Shown here: piece after piece, positions 54,358-64,000 of the stretch
Layout of the letters: each line of letters starts with the position of its first letter
Numbering within the stretch: position 1 is the first letter of the stretch
Program-made: the position numbers and the translations under genes
The notes under the pieces: model-generated
The model's input: the letters and a program-made list of their open reading frames with translations, nothing else
Databases searched by the model: none
What the model was told of the DNA's origin: nothing
Source: Muricea muricata
Taxonomy: Eukaryota > Cnidaria > Anthozoa > Malacalcyonacea > Plexauridae
Direction of reading: 5' to 3'
DNA length: 64,000 nucleotides
Assembly (NCBI GenBank): GCA_963855995.1
Contig: OY979717.1
Span: forward strand, 4,891,728 to 4,955,727

Positions 54358-55950
54358 TTTGCGAGCTGTGAAGTTGCGAGCTGTGAAGTTGCGAGTTGCG
54401 AGTTGCGAGTTGCGAGCTGCGAGTTGCGAGCTGCGAGCTGCGAGCTGCGAGCTGTGAGTTGGACAGATCATGCAATAAAATATTTTAACTGTTATGATTT
54501 TGTGTTCAATATAAACCACTGAGTTTTGACTGTAGTTTGCCCAATGCCGGCGTTTTTTTCCATGTTTGCCTTTTCAAACATTGCAGCTTCACAATTAACC
54601 TGAAAGTGTGTGTCAAATTGAGCCCCAAAATTTCAATCATTCGTAAAACGAGTTGTTCCCCCTACGTCAATAATCACAATGTTACTCAGTCTTACTCAGT
54701 CTAGTTTTTCAATAATTTGGACATGGGAATAGATATTTAAAATGGTCAAATATGCCTGAGTGGTTGCATCTAATTAAAATAAACTGGATGTGACCGGATG
54801 AACTGGATGAAAACACTCGCGGGGAGCTTGCGATGTGACTCTTGCGAGAGTGGGAAAGAGCCTTCATGCCTTCAAAAAAGGGAATTTCAGGTAGTTGTCC
54901 AATTCAAGAAAAACCTCAGGCAATACTTTCCCGTACACACCTCGCACTCGGTTAATATGTCCTTAATACTAAACGCTTGAGACATCAAAATTTTCCTCTT
55001 TTCCAGCATGAGTTGGGAGATAATTTTTTAACTGTTTATGAACTAAAATTGTTTAACCAAGTTGTTTCGTGTGCAAAGGCAAGGATGTTTATCATAAAAA
55101 TTTTATTCATTATATAAATAATAATGGATCAGAATAACAGACTACCAGAATATATGATAACATGAAAATTGTCATTATAGCCATAAAAAATAACTGCCAT
55201 GCATTATTCAGATTAAGCTAACCGCATTAATTAAGGAATAGCTTGAAAAAATGATGTGATAAATAATCATATACTCGTTTAAAGCCTAAACAGGCTAAGT
55301 ATTAAGTATAAATTTATAAATATAAACGAAAATATACCTCATACGTACCACCCACGGTGACCACGCGATGTTTTATTCAGTATCAGTGCTTCCATTTTCA
55401 AAAACACAAATTTCTGTTTGAATTATGTTGGACATTTCCGTGAAATTCCCTTTTTTGAAGGCATGAAGGCTCTTTCCCACTCTCGCAAGAGTCACATCAC
55501 AAGCTCCCTGCGAGTGTTTTCATCCAGTTCATCCAGTCACATCCAGTTTATTTTATTTAGATGCAACCACTTAGGCATATTTGACCATTTTAAATATCTA
55601 TTCCCATGTCCAAATTATTTAAAAACTAGACTGAGTAAGACTGAGTAACATTGTGATCATTGACGTAAGGGGGACAACTCGTTTTACGAATGATTGAAAT
55701 TTTGGAGCTCAATTTGAAAAAAATTTTCAAATCAATTGTGGAGCTGCAATGTTTGAAAAGGCAAACATGAAAAAAAACGCCGGCATTGGGCAAATTGCAG
55801 TCAAAACTCAGTGGTTATATTGAATACAACATCATAAAAGTTAAAATATTTTATTGCATGATCTGTCCAACTCGCAGCTCGCAGCTCGCAGCTCGCAACT
55901 CGCAACTCGCAGCTCGCAACTCGCAACTCGCAACTTCACAGCTAGCAGAT
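54358..55950. mobile_element. Foldback element with heptamer repeats at its ends
   Basis: Left arm ~54358-54896 is mirrored by ~55432-55950. The outermost ~90 bp of each arm are tandem heptamers GCGAGYT (left) and their inverse (right). Inner arm blocks include AAAATATTTTAACTGTTATG and CTTTCCCACTCTCGCAAGAG. The middle ~535 bp (54897-55431) is unique. Near-identical direct repeats GAAACTGAAG(G)GAACAGGT flank it at ~54337-54355 and ~55955-55972, an unusually long possible target duplication. No genes. Confidence 0.82.
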
Positions 55951-55972
55951 TAACTAAACTCGAAACTGAAGG

Positions 55973-56446
55973 AACAGGTTTCTAAATAAAAGTAAAGCGT
56001 ACCAGGCGTATCACATGGATGTGCGTATAGCATTAGCAACTTTAGCGCTCTTGCCTGTGTTTCCAATGTATCCTGCGACTATCTGTGTCGAGATTTTGAG
56101 GCAATATTTTGGTGAAGTTTATACGTAACTGTGTACACGAGCAGCATAGCCTTAATGCGAATCTTCCTTCTGATGCAAAATACAACACTTCACTAAGCGA
56201 AAATGATCCTAATTTTTTTACCTTTATATTGTAGTCTTTACTCCTGGGTTCAAAGTGTATACTTAAATAAATTCTCCATGAAGACGTAACATTATAATGA
56301 TGCATGTCATTGAGAACTTTAAATTGTAATCCTATACCGAACGTATACCTAACTGATGGGTAAAACTATCAAAGAATTTCTATAACTATATGTGTAACTA
56401 GTTACAATATTTTACAATAGCTAAATCTGTTTCAATTTTTTTTCAG
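55973..56446. other. Intron or upstream sequence of UROD, no feature seen
   Basis: Unique sequence leading to the acceptor at 56445-56446 with a poly-T tract (TTTCAATTTTTTTTCAG). No exon was recognised in it. Confidence 0.45.
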
Positions 56447-59400
56447 AGTTTCTTAAGTTTAAAGAGGAACATGGTAATGATTTTTTCCATATTGTCCAAA
56501 CACCAAAGCTTGCATGTGAAATCACACTTCAGGTATTTATTCTCAGTTTATTCTTTGCCTTTGGATGTTTATAATGTAGCATCAAGTTGTTTCGTATTTG
56601 TATACGAGTAATTACAATTTTATAGTATTACAAGTAAAAATTTGTATAGTTAAGTACTATATACTACAGCAAATTATGAATATGTAGATCCCTTCACAGG
56701 TTTCTCTGATGGTGTTAATATTTTTATATACGGCTTGAAATTTTTTTTCAATCCGACAGCTAACCCAAGCCGTACATAAAAATATTAATAGCATCAGAGG
56801 TGCCTGCGGAGAAGGCTACTGAATAGGAGTCCTTACTAATCTTGCACCCGCATTCCCTGCATGCGTCATCATTGGTTAGAACTTGAGGGCAAGTAAAGTG
56901 AAGCCCTAATGAGTCCAATCTTAACTCTAATCCTAACACTAAGTTTAAAGTTGTAAAAGTCAAAAATGGTAACAACTCTCGAATCATTTCTCACATACCC
57001 GGAATTGTAGAAATTTCAATAATTTTTATTTTCAGCCTATACGACGGTTTGATTTGGATGCTGCTATAATATTTTCAGATATTTTGGTAATTCCACAGGT
57101 ATATCAGTCTACTATATAAAGGCATATAAATGATAAAACCCCATTTCCATTCATTTACTTTAAAATTCGTTTGCATATTTATTAAATCTAGGCCCTTGGT
57201 ATGACATGTGAAATGGTTAAGGGTAAAGTAAGTCATTGTTTTTTTTTTTTCAACATGAGTACGGTGTATATAATATTTTTACAGCAGACATTGAATATGT
57301 GTCTCAACCAGGAGAGTTAAAAATACTTTAATTAACCACAAAGAGAATCGAACACACGACCTTGATGTTACTAGCTTCATGCTAGCGTCATGTGCTGAAT
57401 GTCGTAAACATAACTCGTTTATTATATCAGTCCAGCTCTGAACAATACTTAGTTCGACAATGATATGTAATACGGTGATTTTGTCCACTTAGTATTAACA
57501 ACTATTGTACTCGTAATATGAGTGCTGGAGGGTGTAGCTCTGTTGGAGAAGGTTTAGGCGGCTGCATTTACTCGGCAAGCCAGCTAGCAGTTACCTCCAC
57601 TGGGCTGCTGTCTTATAGGTAGAAGAGACATCCGGGCCATCCAATTTGACAAATATGATTGATGCCGAGAATTAACCCCTCCAACGCCTTCCTCGCGAGA
57701 AGGGGATTCGAAGCATGAACCCACTCCAAAGGCGTTCGCAACCCAGGCACCGGTCTCAAACAAGATGACAAGCCGATCGAAGAATGAGGTAAGGGGGGAG
57801 TTAAATGCAGCACAGATAACAGTCACCAAACCACCGTTTCCAAATCTCGGTGACATGATCTGGAATTTCCGCAACCGCTGCCAAGGTAGCTGGCTATACG
57901 AACTCTGCGACGTGAGCAATTGCTCAGTACTTAGGCGGTCGCGGGGATGGAACAGAGAGCCATTCATTAACCAAGGACGGCGAGACCGGTGAACTGTTGG
58001 AACAAATGAACAAGGAGCCAGGTGTGGAGCCCCGGTGGAGGAACGACAGGGGCGAATTTCGCGCCAGGAACGGGGTTTTTTTATTTCAAATGAACAATCA
58101 GGTTTTAGGAAAAATTATTCGAGTGAAACGTCCTTACTTGCAGTTGCCAACAGATGGTGCTGCAATATGAACAAAGGTCTTTTGAATGGAGTTTTATTTC
58201 TGGATTTAAAAAAAGCATTTGATTGTGTAAATCATCAAATCTTATTAAACAAACAAGACGCCTGCTAAGGCGTTCACTCCGCCTGCCAAACGAAAATGGG
58301 CACAAGGCCAGGCAGGGCTGTAACTAGAGAGTTCATTGGGGGTGGGGTACATTCACTTATTTCTGTTCTGCCCAACTAATTCCTTTTTAAATCAATTATT
58401 AGGGTACCTTCCAAGGCATTTTAAGACATTGCTAGCACATCTTATATAATCAGTAAGATAACCAAAAATCAATGTCTGAGTGACCTGCCAGGCACTCTGT
58501 CCAGAGTCCTAGTAGGATTGCATTTTTTAGAATTTAATTTAGATTAAAGACTTTCATAGTACATACGTTAAACAAGATTCTTTTGCCATAATACCACCAA
58601 CATATAACTGTTTTATTTTGCAAGTAAAGAAAATTTTACTAAAAGTGTATACAATACATCAATCTATTAAATCCATCAATGGACCTTTCCCCCTTTAAGA
58701 CAAAATTTTGAAAAAATCGAAATAGGCAAAAATATCACCATAGCTTGAAAGAGCATCCCAAGTTTACTAAAGTTGCGAAGTTTGGTTGTGAAATGTTGCA
58801 AACTGTAGAAAATATAGCCTTGCAAATTTGGCAAATTTTGTATATATTTGTGTTACGCGTAGGAAAATGATAATCAAAAGTACCAACTGATTATCACTTT
58901 TCCGCCCGTAATACAAATATATACAAAATTTGCCAACTTCGCAAGGCTATATTTTCTACATTTTACAACATTTCACAACCAAACTCGGCAATCTTACTAA
59001 ACTTAGGGTGCTCTTTCAAGCTGTGGTGATATTTTTGCCTATTTTGAATTTTCTCAAAATTTCATGTAAAAGGGGAAAGGTCCATTTATTAAATCTATCT
59101 ATTCTGTAGCACAATGCATGAAGTCTCCACGACATAATTTGTTGGGAAAATGTTGGCTAGCCTTTTGATATATTGACAAGCTTTGAATTAGATATTTGAT
59201 GTGTTGATAAGGTGTCAGGTAAATATTTGGCATGTTTATAAAATGTTGGTAAGGATTTTGACTAGTTGACAAGTTTTCGAGCAGACTTTTGACATGTTGA
59301 TAAGATCTGAGTTAGTCTTTTGATATGTGGACAAGCTTTGAAATGGACTTTTGACATGTTGATATGCTCCTAGTTAGACTTTTGGCATGTTGACAAGATG

Positions 59401-62400
59401 TTGGTTAGGTTTTTGGCTTGTTGACAAGATGTCAGGCTTTTGGCTTGTTGACAAGATGTTGGTTAGGCTTTTGGCTTGTTGACAAGATGCCAGTAAGGCT
59501 TTTGGCTTGGTGACAAGATGTCGGTTAGACTTTGACCTGTACATGCCCACAAGTTGTCAGTTAGACTTTCAACATGCTGACAAAGTATTTACTTCCAGAA
59601 AGCTTCAGGTGTCAGTTAAAACATTGGTATATAGGCAGGGTGTCTAATAAAGTTTTGGCAAATTGAGAAAGTGCCAGTTGAAATTTTACTAAATTTAAGT
59701 TAAATTTTGTTCTTTTTTTTATTTTGCATTTTTGAGTTTTTTTCTTGCTATTTTAATAATAGATGGTTTGCAATCGACGCCATCTTGGTTGGCTTTTGAA
59801 ACACATGGCAACCACAAAGTATCTATTCATTATTTCCGATCCTATCGAGCCATACATCTCTAAAGTATCATTCATAATACGCTAAAACTAACGATCAAAT
59901 AGTAAATTGACACAAGTACTTCGCTGCAAACAGCTGAAGTAATTTGCAGAGTCAACCAAGATGGCGCCCAATGACACGAAATGACGTCATGTGCAAACCA
60001 AGAATTATAGCAACGATCTGTACAGTAATCGACTTAAAAGTATTTCTGTGATCTGTATTTTCTGTGATATCCAATTTGAAATCCTTTCTCTGAGTCAACT
60101 ATTCAACAATAAACATGTCAATTTTTTTATAAAGAAAGTTATTATACATAAATACTATAGATAAAGACTAAAATGCCGCACTCAGCTATGACTGTTGACG
60201 TTTTAACAAAACAAGTGGTAAAATCGCTCATAAAAACAACAAAAATTAAAAATTAGACTAAGCTGTTAAGTCTGAAGTCTCCACGATATAATTTGTTGGG
60301 AACTTTTGACTAACATATGTATTTCTGGAATTGGAATGTAAAATGTCTCTTACCTTTTATAATTATATGAGATCCCACAAGCAAATAAATCATTTTGCAC
60401 GAAATATTGGCATCTCAACTTAGGTAGAAATAGAAAACCAACGTGTTTAGAATTAGGAACACATTTCCTGGACTCACTCCTTAATCATGGAATGATGGAG
60501 TTTATCAAAATTTGCCGTTTTAAAACATTTCTGGAGCAATTTTTTGATAAAGAACCTTCCTGTTCCTTTTTGTTCACTATTACATGTTAAAAATTGTGTT
60601 TTGTATATAGATACTTCAGTAGAATTTGCGTTTGATTCTTGTGTAGAAATTTCTAAATTTCCTTAAAACTAGGAATACAACACAAAATGACGGAAGCACG
60701 CTCTCATCGCTCCTCGGTAAAGTTTCGCGGTGGAGTTTGTCGTTTTAAAACATTTTGCATGGGAATTTTTGCACGTAAAACCTTCTTGCGGTTTAGATGT
60801 TGTAGCATACATGTTAAAATGTGTGTTTTGTTGACACATTCCGCTGGAAATTGAGTTTAAACGCCGTGTTTAGGTCGGCTCACGCGGCTTGTGCCCAGCG
60901 GTATCACCAATGAGCGGCGGCACCGACTTCTGACACCGAAAAAAAAAACAGAAACGGGGCGAATTTAAAACTCCGCCTCGCCTACGGCAGGCGGAGTAAT
61001 TAGCAATGTATGGAGTTCGTGCATGGTCGGACGTTAAATTGGTTTGAGTCATATCTCTCCAACAGAAAACAAACTTGCAAATTAAACAACATATTTTCCG
61101 AAATGAGACAAACTAAAATTGGTGTGTGCCGCAAGAATCCAATCTGGGACCTTTATTGTTTCTTGCTCATGTCAACGACTTGCCTAGCTGCCTAGATAAT
61201 GCTAGTGCAAGTATGTTTGCTGAAGACACAAATATCAGCAACTGGTCAAACAGTACAGGAACTCCAAAATAATTTGAATAACAACTTAGAAAAAGTACAT
61301 CATTGGCTCCTCGCAAATAAATTAACTCTTAGTTATAATAAAACAGAGTATATGATTTTTGGTCAAGACAAAAAATTTTAAATATTTAGGAAGAACCAGT
61401 AATAAGCATAGGTAATGAAACGATTAAGACAATTAGCAAATGTAAAACTCTTGGTGTTATAATTGATGATAAATTGTTATGGAAGTACAATGAAGTCTGT
61501 GCCAAAGTTTCAAAAGATTTTGGAATATTGAGAAGGGTCAAAGCGTTTGTAACTCAACCTGTTATGCAATCCATACATAACAGCTTAATCCTTCCATATT
61601 TAGATTATTGTAATATGGTGTGGGAAAATACAGCTAAATATAACCTGCAAATGATTCCAAAAATTCAAAATAGAGCAGGTTATCGATTATGGTTTCAATT
61701 AACGTGCGATCAGGCCTTTGTTTTTCGCGTAGTATAGAGCATGATCACGCCTTAGGCATGTAATAGGCCAACTATTATAGGCCATGTACTAAAACCCCCG
61801 AAACGTCCAAACAAATTAAACGAAGCGACCGCCGACGAAATAATGTCGATCAATATGTGACACTGTGACCGACACAGTTAGTTGATAAAATATCATTGAA
61901 TTTATGTAGGGACCTCATTTTCCGGAACCGTTGAGAGAACCGGAAGATATTAAGGTTGGTCTATTTCTGTAATATTTATGTGTTGCATTGTGGGAGGCAG
62001 AAATTTGTAAGCATATGCTTGTAAAATGGTAAAAATACGTGGCTAAGATCAAAATTTAACCGCTCATTGACGCGGACGGATGGTTAATCTGGGACTACAG
62101 TTGACTATAGTAAAGTTTAGATGTTTAATAATGACTGTTGTTATAGTTGCCACCAGGCCTTAAAATATCGGTCGGTCACGGACATTTGTCCGACCCATTC
62201 GTGAAATTGTCCGACGAAGAGTGAAAAACACCGGACATTCTGTCCGACCGAAGAAACATTGCGGATTAATTTTTGTCCGACTTAACTATATTAATGTTCG
62301 ACCAAACCACAGACGAAACACTAACTTTTGTTGACTTATCGGCCCGTAAATATCTGAAAATCAGAGCTGTCATATCATCCGCCTGAGCTTTACAGGTCGA

Positions 62401-63065
62401 ATTCAGTTTAAGTGAATTTAGATTGAGAGGGTATTAGGTTCTTGCAGAGTTTCCATGCGGCGTAAGTTAATCGTAACGACGCATGACTGTCTGACATTTA
62501 CTATCGGTGCAATTAGTGCCATCGGTATCGCCGTCCGACATAATTTAAGGAATGTCAGACCCATTCTGATAGACACCGGACATTTTGACAGACGAATTGC
62601 TAGACGATGTTTTAAGGCCTATGCTACTGTTGCTGAATATATTAGGTAGACTATTCCTTTGTTAAATTTTATGCAGAGACTGAACGAAAATGTCATTGTT
62701 GAAGAAACACTGAGTTACGTGATGGATGCAATAACATTAACAAGACACACACTGGAAGGAAAAGTGCCTTTAATTGGCTTCTCCGGAGCACCCGTAAGTT
62801 TTTCTTTTGTAGTAATCTAACCGTCGGTCTAGTTTGTAAATAAATATATTTTGCTGACGTTATAATGCCTTTTCCGATTTTTCATGTATCACGTAATGTG
62901 CAGTGGACATTGATGGCGTATATGATTGAAGGTGGAGGAAGTAAGACGATGTCGAACGCTAAGAAATGGTTGTATAAACACAATGAAGCGACGTCATTGT
63001 TATTGCAGAAACTGACGAATGTTATTGTTGATTATCTTGTCGCACAAGTGAAGGCTGGAGCACAG
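56447..63065 (+). CDS. UROD: Uroporphyrinogen decarboxylase (internal part, six exons)
   Basis: UROD decarboxylates the four acetate side chains of uroporphyrinogen III to give coproporphyrinogen III, in the cytosolic part of haem synthesis. The exons seen are 56447-56532, 57036-57098, 57192-57227, 61910-61954, 62677-62793 and 62904-63065, all with AG/GT borders and matching phases. They cover about residues 50-200 of a protein usually ~360 long. [21 protein letters not shown] carries the catalytic Asp (read as [11 protein letters not shown], then SDILVIPQ), and [14 protein letters not shown] and [13 protein letters not shown] (with the substrate-binding Tyr) follow. The first exon(s) with the RQAGRYLP motif were not found upstream; later exons lie past the window end. 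The intron at 57228-61909 is packed with repeats. Confidence 0.93.
57330..57420 (-). ncRNA. tRNA-like fragment, possibly a SINE head
   Basis: On the minus strand, GACGCTAGCATGAAGCTAGT could form an anticodon-type stem, followed by a spacer and GGTCGTGTGTTCGATTC, which contains a B-box-like GTTCGATTC. The 5' half (A box, acceptor stem) is not clear, so this is not called a functional tRNA. It is inside a UROD intron. Confidence 0.35.
57500..58075. other. GC-richer unassigned repeat-like stretch in UROD intron
   Basis: This ~570-bp stretch is less AT-rich than its surroundings. It has an A-box-like TAGCTCTGTTGG (~57534, + strand) and a B-box-like GCTTCGAATCCCC on the minus strand (~57702-57714). 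It may be a composite of tRNA-derived SINE pieces. The open frames in it are not recognised. Confidence 0.35.
58076..58258 (+). pseudogene. LINE reverse transcriptase fragment, first half
   Basis: It encodes [19 protein letters not shown], then [20 protein letters not shown], the palm part of a CR1-like reverse transcriptase. It stops at an insertion at ~58259 and continues at ~61003. It lies in the UROD intron. Confidence 0.82.
58678..59086. mobile_element. Palindromic MITE, family A copy 2
   Basis: This 409-bp inverted repeat starts AATGGACCTTTCCCC and ends with its inverse, related along its length to 27415-27825. It is flanked by 13-bp direct repeats TATTAAATCYATC (58665-58677 and 59087-59099) with one mismatch, which may be a target duplication or a chance repeat of a TATC-rich target. 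Confidence 0.8.
59150..59640. repeat. Minisatellite with degenerate ~40-45-bp units
   Basis: About ten to twelve diverged units run around TTGTTGACAAGATGTTGGTT, AGGCTTTTGGC. The units in the middle (59380-59520) are most alike. It lies within the UROD intron. Confidence 0.82.
59641..60440. other. No gene recognised
   Basis: This is part of the composite insertion. A short inverted pair GACGCCATCTTGGTTG (~59777) and CAACCAAGATGGCG (~59954) is the only structure seen besides the direct repeat noted with the insertion. Confidence 0.4.
61003..61678 (+). pseudogene. LINE reverse transcriptase fragment, second half
   Basis: It continues the fragment ending at 58258: [21 protein letters not shown], a degraded PQGS region, then [11 protein letters not shown] (Glu in place of the second-to-last catalytic Asp region), [20 protein letters not shown] and [13 protein letters not shown]. 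Several frame breaks. It ends abruptly at ~61678 inside the NRA motif, where other sequence begins. Confidence 0.8.
61740..61909. other. End of UROD intron before the fourth visible exon
   Basis: Sequence of unknown origin joining the LINE fragment to the acceptor at 61908-61909. Confidence 0.4.
62153..62627. mobile_element. Probable TIR element rich in GTCCGAC motifs, in UROD intron
   Basis: AGGCCTTAAAATAT at the left edge is matched by ATGTTTTAAGGCCT at the right. Inside, GTCCGAC / GTCGGA motifs recur about ten times on both strands, with GGACATTTTG-like stretches in inverse arrangement. Ends and target duplication are not certain. It lies between the exons ending 61954 and starting 62677. 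Confidence 0.55.
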
Positions 63066-63616
63066 GTATGTCGGTAGTGAATTACGTTTGAGTCAATATA
63101 GAAACCAGTTTTAAGTTTCAGTCAATAGAAAACAGTTTAGACTGTAGGGAAAACACGAGACTAAGGGCTCGAAGAGCTGCTTTCCAGTTTAGCATTTTTT
63201 ACAGGTACGTACACTGGTGGAAAATTTTAAACTAACCAATTCCCGTTTAACAAACTGAATTACTAATGCATACTAATTGTAAGGAATCCTGAATTTTCTC
63301 CATCACAAATTTGTTCATTTGCGTGCGTGTGAAAACGAGTAACTAAAAAACAACCCTTTTGCAGTGGAAATATACATAATATACACATGTTTCGATGGCC
63401 TCATCCAAACACGCTTGGCATGTTGCGAGAGTTAAGAAAAGCTTGAAAAACACGAGCCACAGTCTTTTCTCTCTAGCTTTTCTCAACTGGAGCAATGTCC
63501 TAAAGTGTTTAGATTTTACATAACTCAATGTAAGCACGGAAAATTCCCCCCCACTTGTAAACACGGAATTTTTTTGTATCCTTCGGGCTTTTAACATTGC
63601 TATATTATAAAAAAAA
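63066..63616. other. UROD intron, no feature seen
   Basis: This follows the donor GTATGT at 63066. The next UROD exon (expected to begin with the FESHAG motif) was not recognised up to 64000. Confidence 0.5.
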
Positions 63617-63787
63617 TTATAAAGCATTTTCCCGTGTTGATATTCAGTTATATCAACACTCGTGGAAATTAGAAAAACTTGAAATTGTGCATGGGAATTA
63701 AAACACAATTTCCACACAATCTCTGGTTTTTCCAATTTCCACTCGTGTCGATATAACTGTATATCAACACGGAAAAATGTTTTATAT
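63617..63787. mobile_element. Palindromic MITE-like element
   Basis: This ~170-bp inverted repeat has arms ATAAAGCATTTTCCCGTG...GTGGAAATTAGAAAAAC and the near inverse, with a spacer of ~50 bases. A related short pair (AAGCACGGAAAATTCC / AAACACGGAATTTT) lies just upstream. No coding capacity. Confidence 0.72.
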
Positions 63788-64000
63788 TTCTTAAATATAT
63801 ATCAGTCAATAAAGTAGTTAGCGCGCGGGGTGCTTTGGTAGTTCTTGAACCTCCCCCAAGCACCCCCGCTTCTTTGCTACTTTGGTACCTGATGTTTATA
63901 CATGATTGCACATGATTAAAAGCACATAAAGCGCCTGGGTGCGAGGCTGCATTATTAGTATGTCATGAATGCCTCTTGAATCGTCTTTCAGAACCCCATA
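63788..64000. other. Window end, no gene recognised
   Basis: A short inverted pair, GGGGTGCTTTGGTAG and AAGCACCCCCGC, is the only structure. The last bases TCTTTCAG could be a splice acceptor, but the following nine bases are too few to judge. Confidence 0.35.

Larger units (their letters stand above)
58259..61002. mobile_element. Composite insertion (~2.7 kb) splitting the LINE fragment
   Basis: The LINE frame breaks at 58258 and resumes at ~61003. Near the two edges ACTCCGCCTGCC (58275) and GGCAGGCGGAGT (60987-60998) are inverted, perhaps terminal repeats. Inside are the family A MITE (58678-59086), a TTGACAAGATG minisatellite (59150-59640), and a 27-base stretch starting GAAGTCTCCACGA at both 59127 and 60273. 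Two diverged direct copies (~200 bp) lie at 60450-60660 and 60680-60870. No gene is recognised. Confidence 0.6.

Overview
This is an animal nuclear DNA window. It is AT-rich, its genes have many introns, and it is crowded with transposons. The mix (BEL/Pao, Copia and Gypsy LTR elements, CR1-like LINEs, an IS3EU-like DNA transposon, and many palindromic MITEs and foldback elements) suggests a marine invertebrate, most likely a cnidarian. The species cannot be fixed from the sequence.

Three host genes are supported. (1) Nardilysin (M16 metalloprotease, + strand): ten exons between 11300 and 30298, with the first exon separated from the second by a 13.4 kb intron that holds a young Copia and a young BEL/Pao element. 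Only the N-terminal part of the protein is seen. (2) An intronless multi-pass membrane protein of unknown function (- strand, 40209-41756). (3) Uroporphyrinogen decarboxylase (+ strand): six exons between 56447 and 63065. Its first exon(s) are not found upstream and its last exons lie beyond the window.

Layout. 1-10.7 kb: a hAT-type element with an 8-bp target duplication, then an ~8.2 kb giant foldback whose arms are built of ~85-bp self-complementary satellite units, then a second foldback of ~1.1 kb. 11.3-30.3 kb: nardilysin, with Copia (11611-16312) and BEL (16548-22894) in intron 1, and MITEs, a LINE tail and a decayed type-B DNA polymerase fragment in later introns. 30.9-37.7 kb: a LINE fragment beside a 5'-truncated Gypsy chromovirus whose polyprotein runs from integrase and chromodomain into an envelope-like region; a LINE sits in that region. 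38.2-39.3 kb: palindromes and a (TA)n tract. 40.2-42.3 kb: the membrane protein gene and a palindromic element. 42.9-53.2 kb: a CR1-like LINE split by a hAT MITE and, six bases further on, by a 6.8 kb DNA transposon. 53.9-56 kb: a MULE-like foldback and a heptamer-ended foldback. 56.4-63.1 kb: UROD with repeat-filled introns.

The most interesting element is the 6809-bp DNA transposon at 43489-50297. It has 275-bp terminal inverted repeats, a 6-bp target duplication (CCAGTG), a five-exon gene ending in a HECT-type E3 ubiquitin ligase domain with its catalytic Cys kept, and a convergent gene for a DD35E integrase-type transposase. Both genes read open, and removing the insert restores the LINE reading frame, so its borders are exact to the base.
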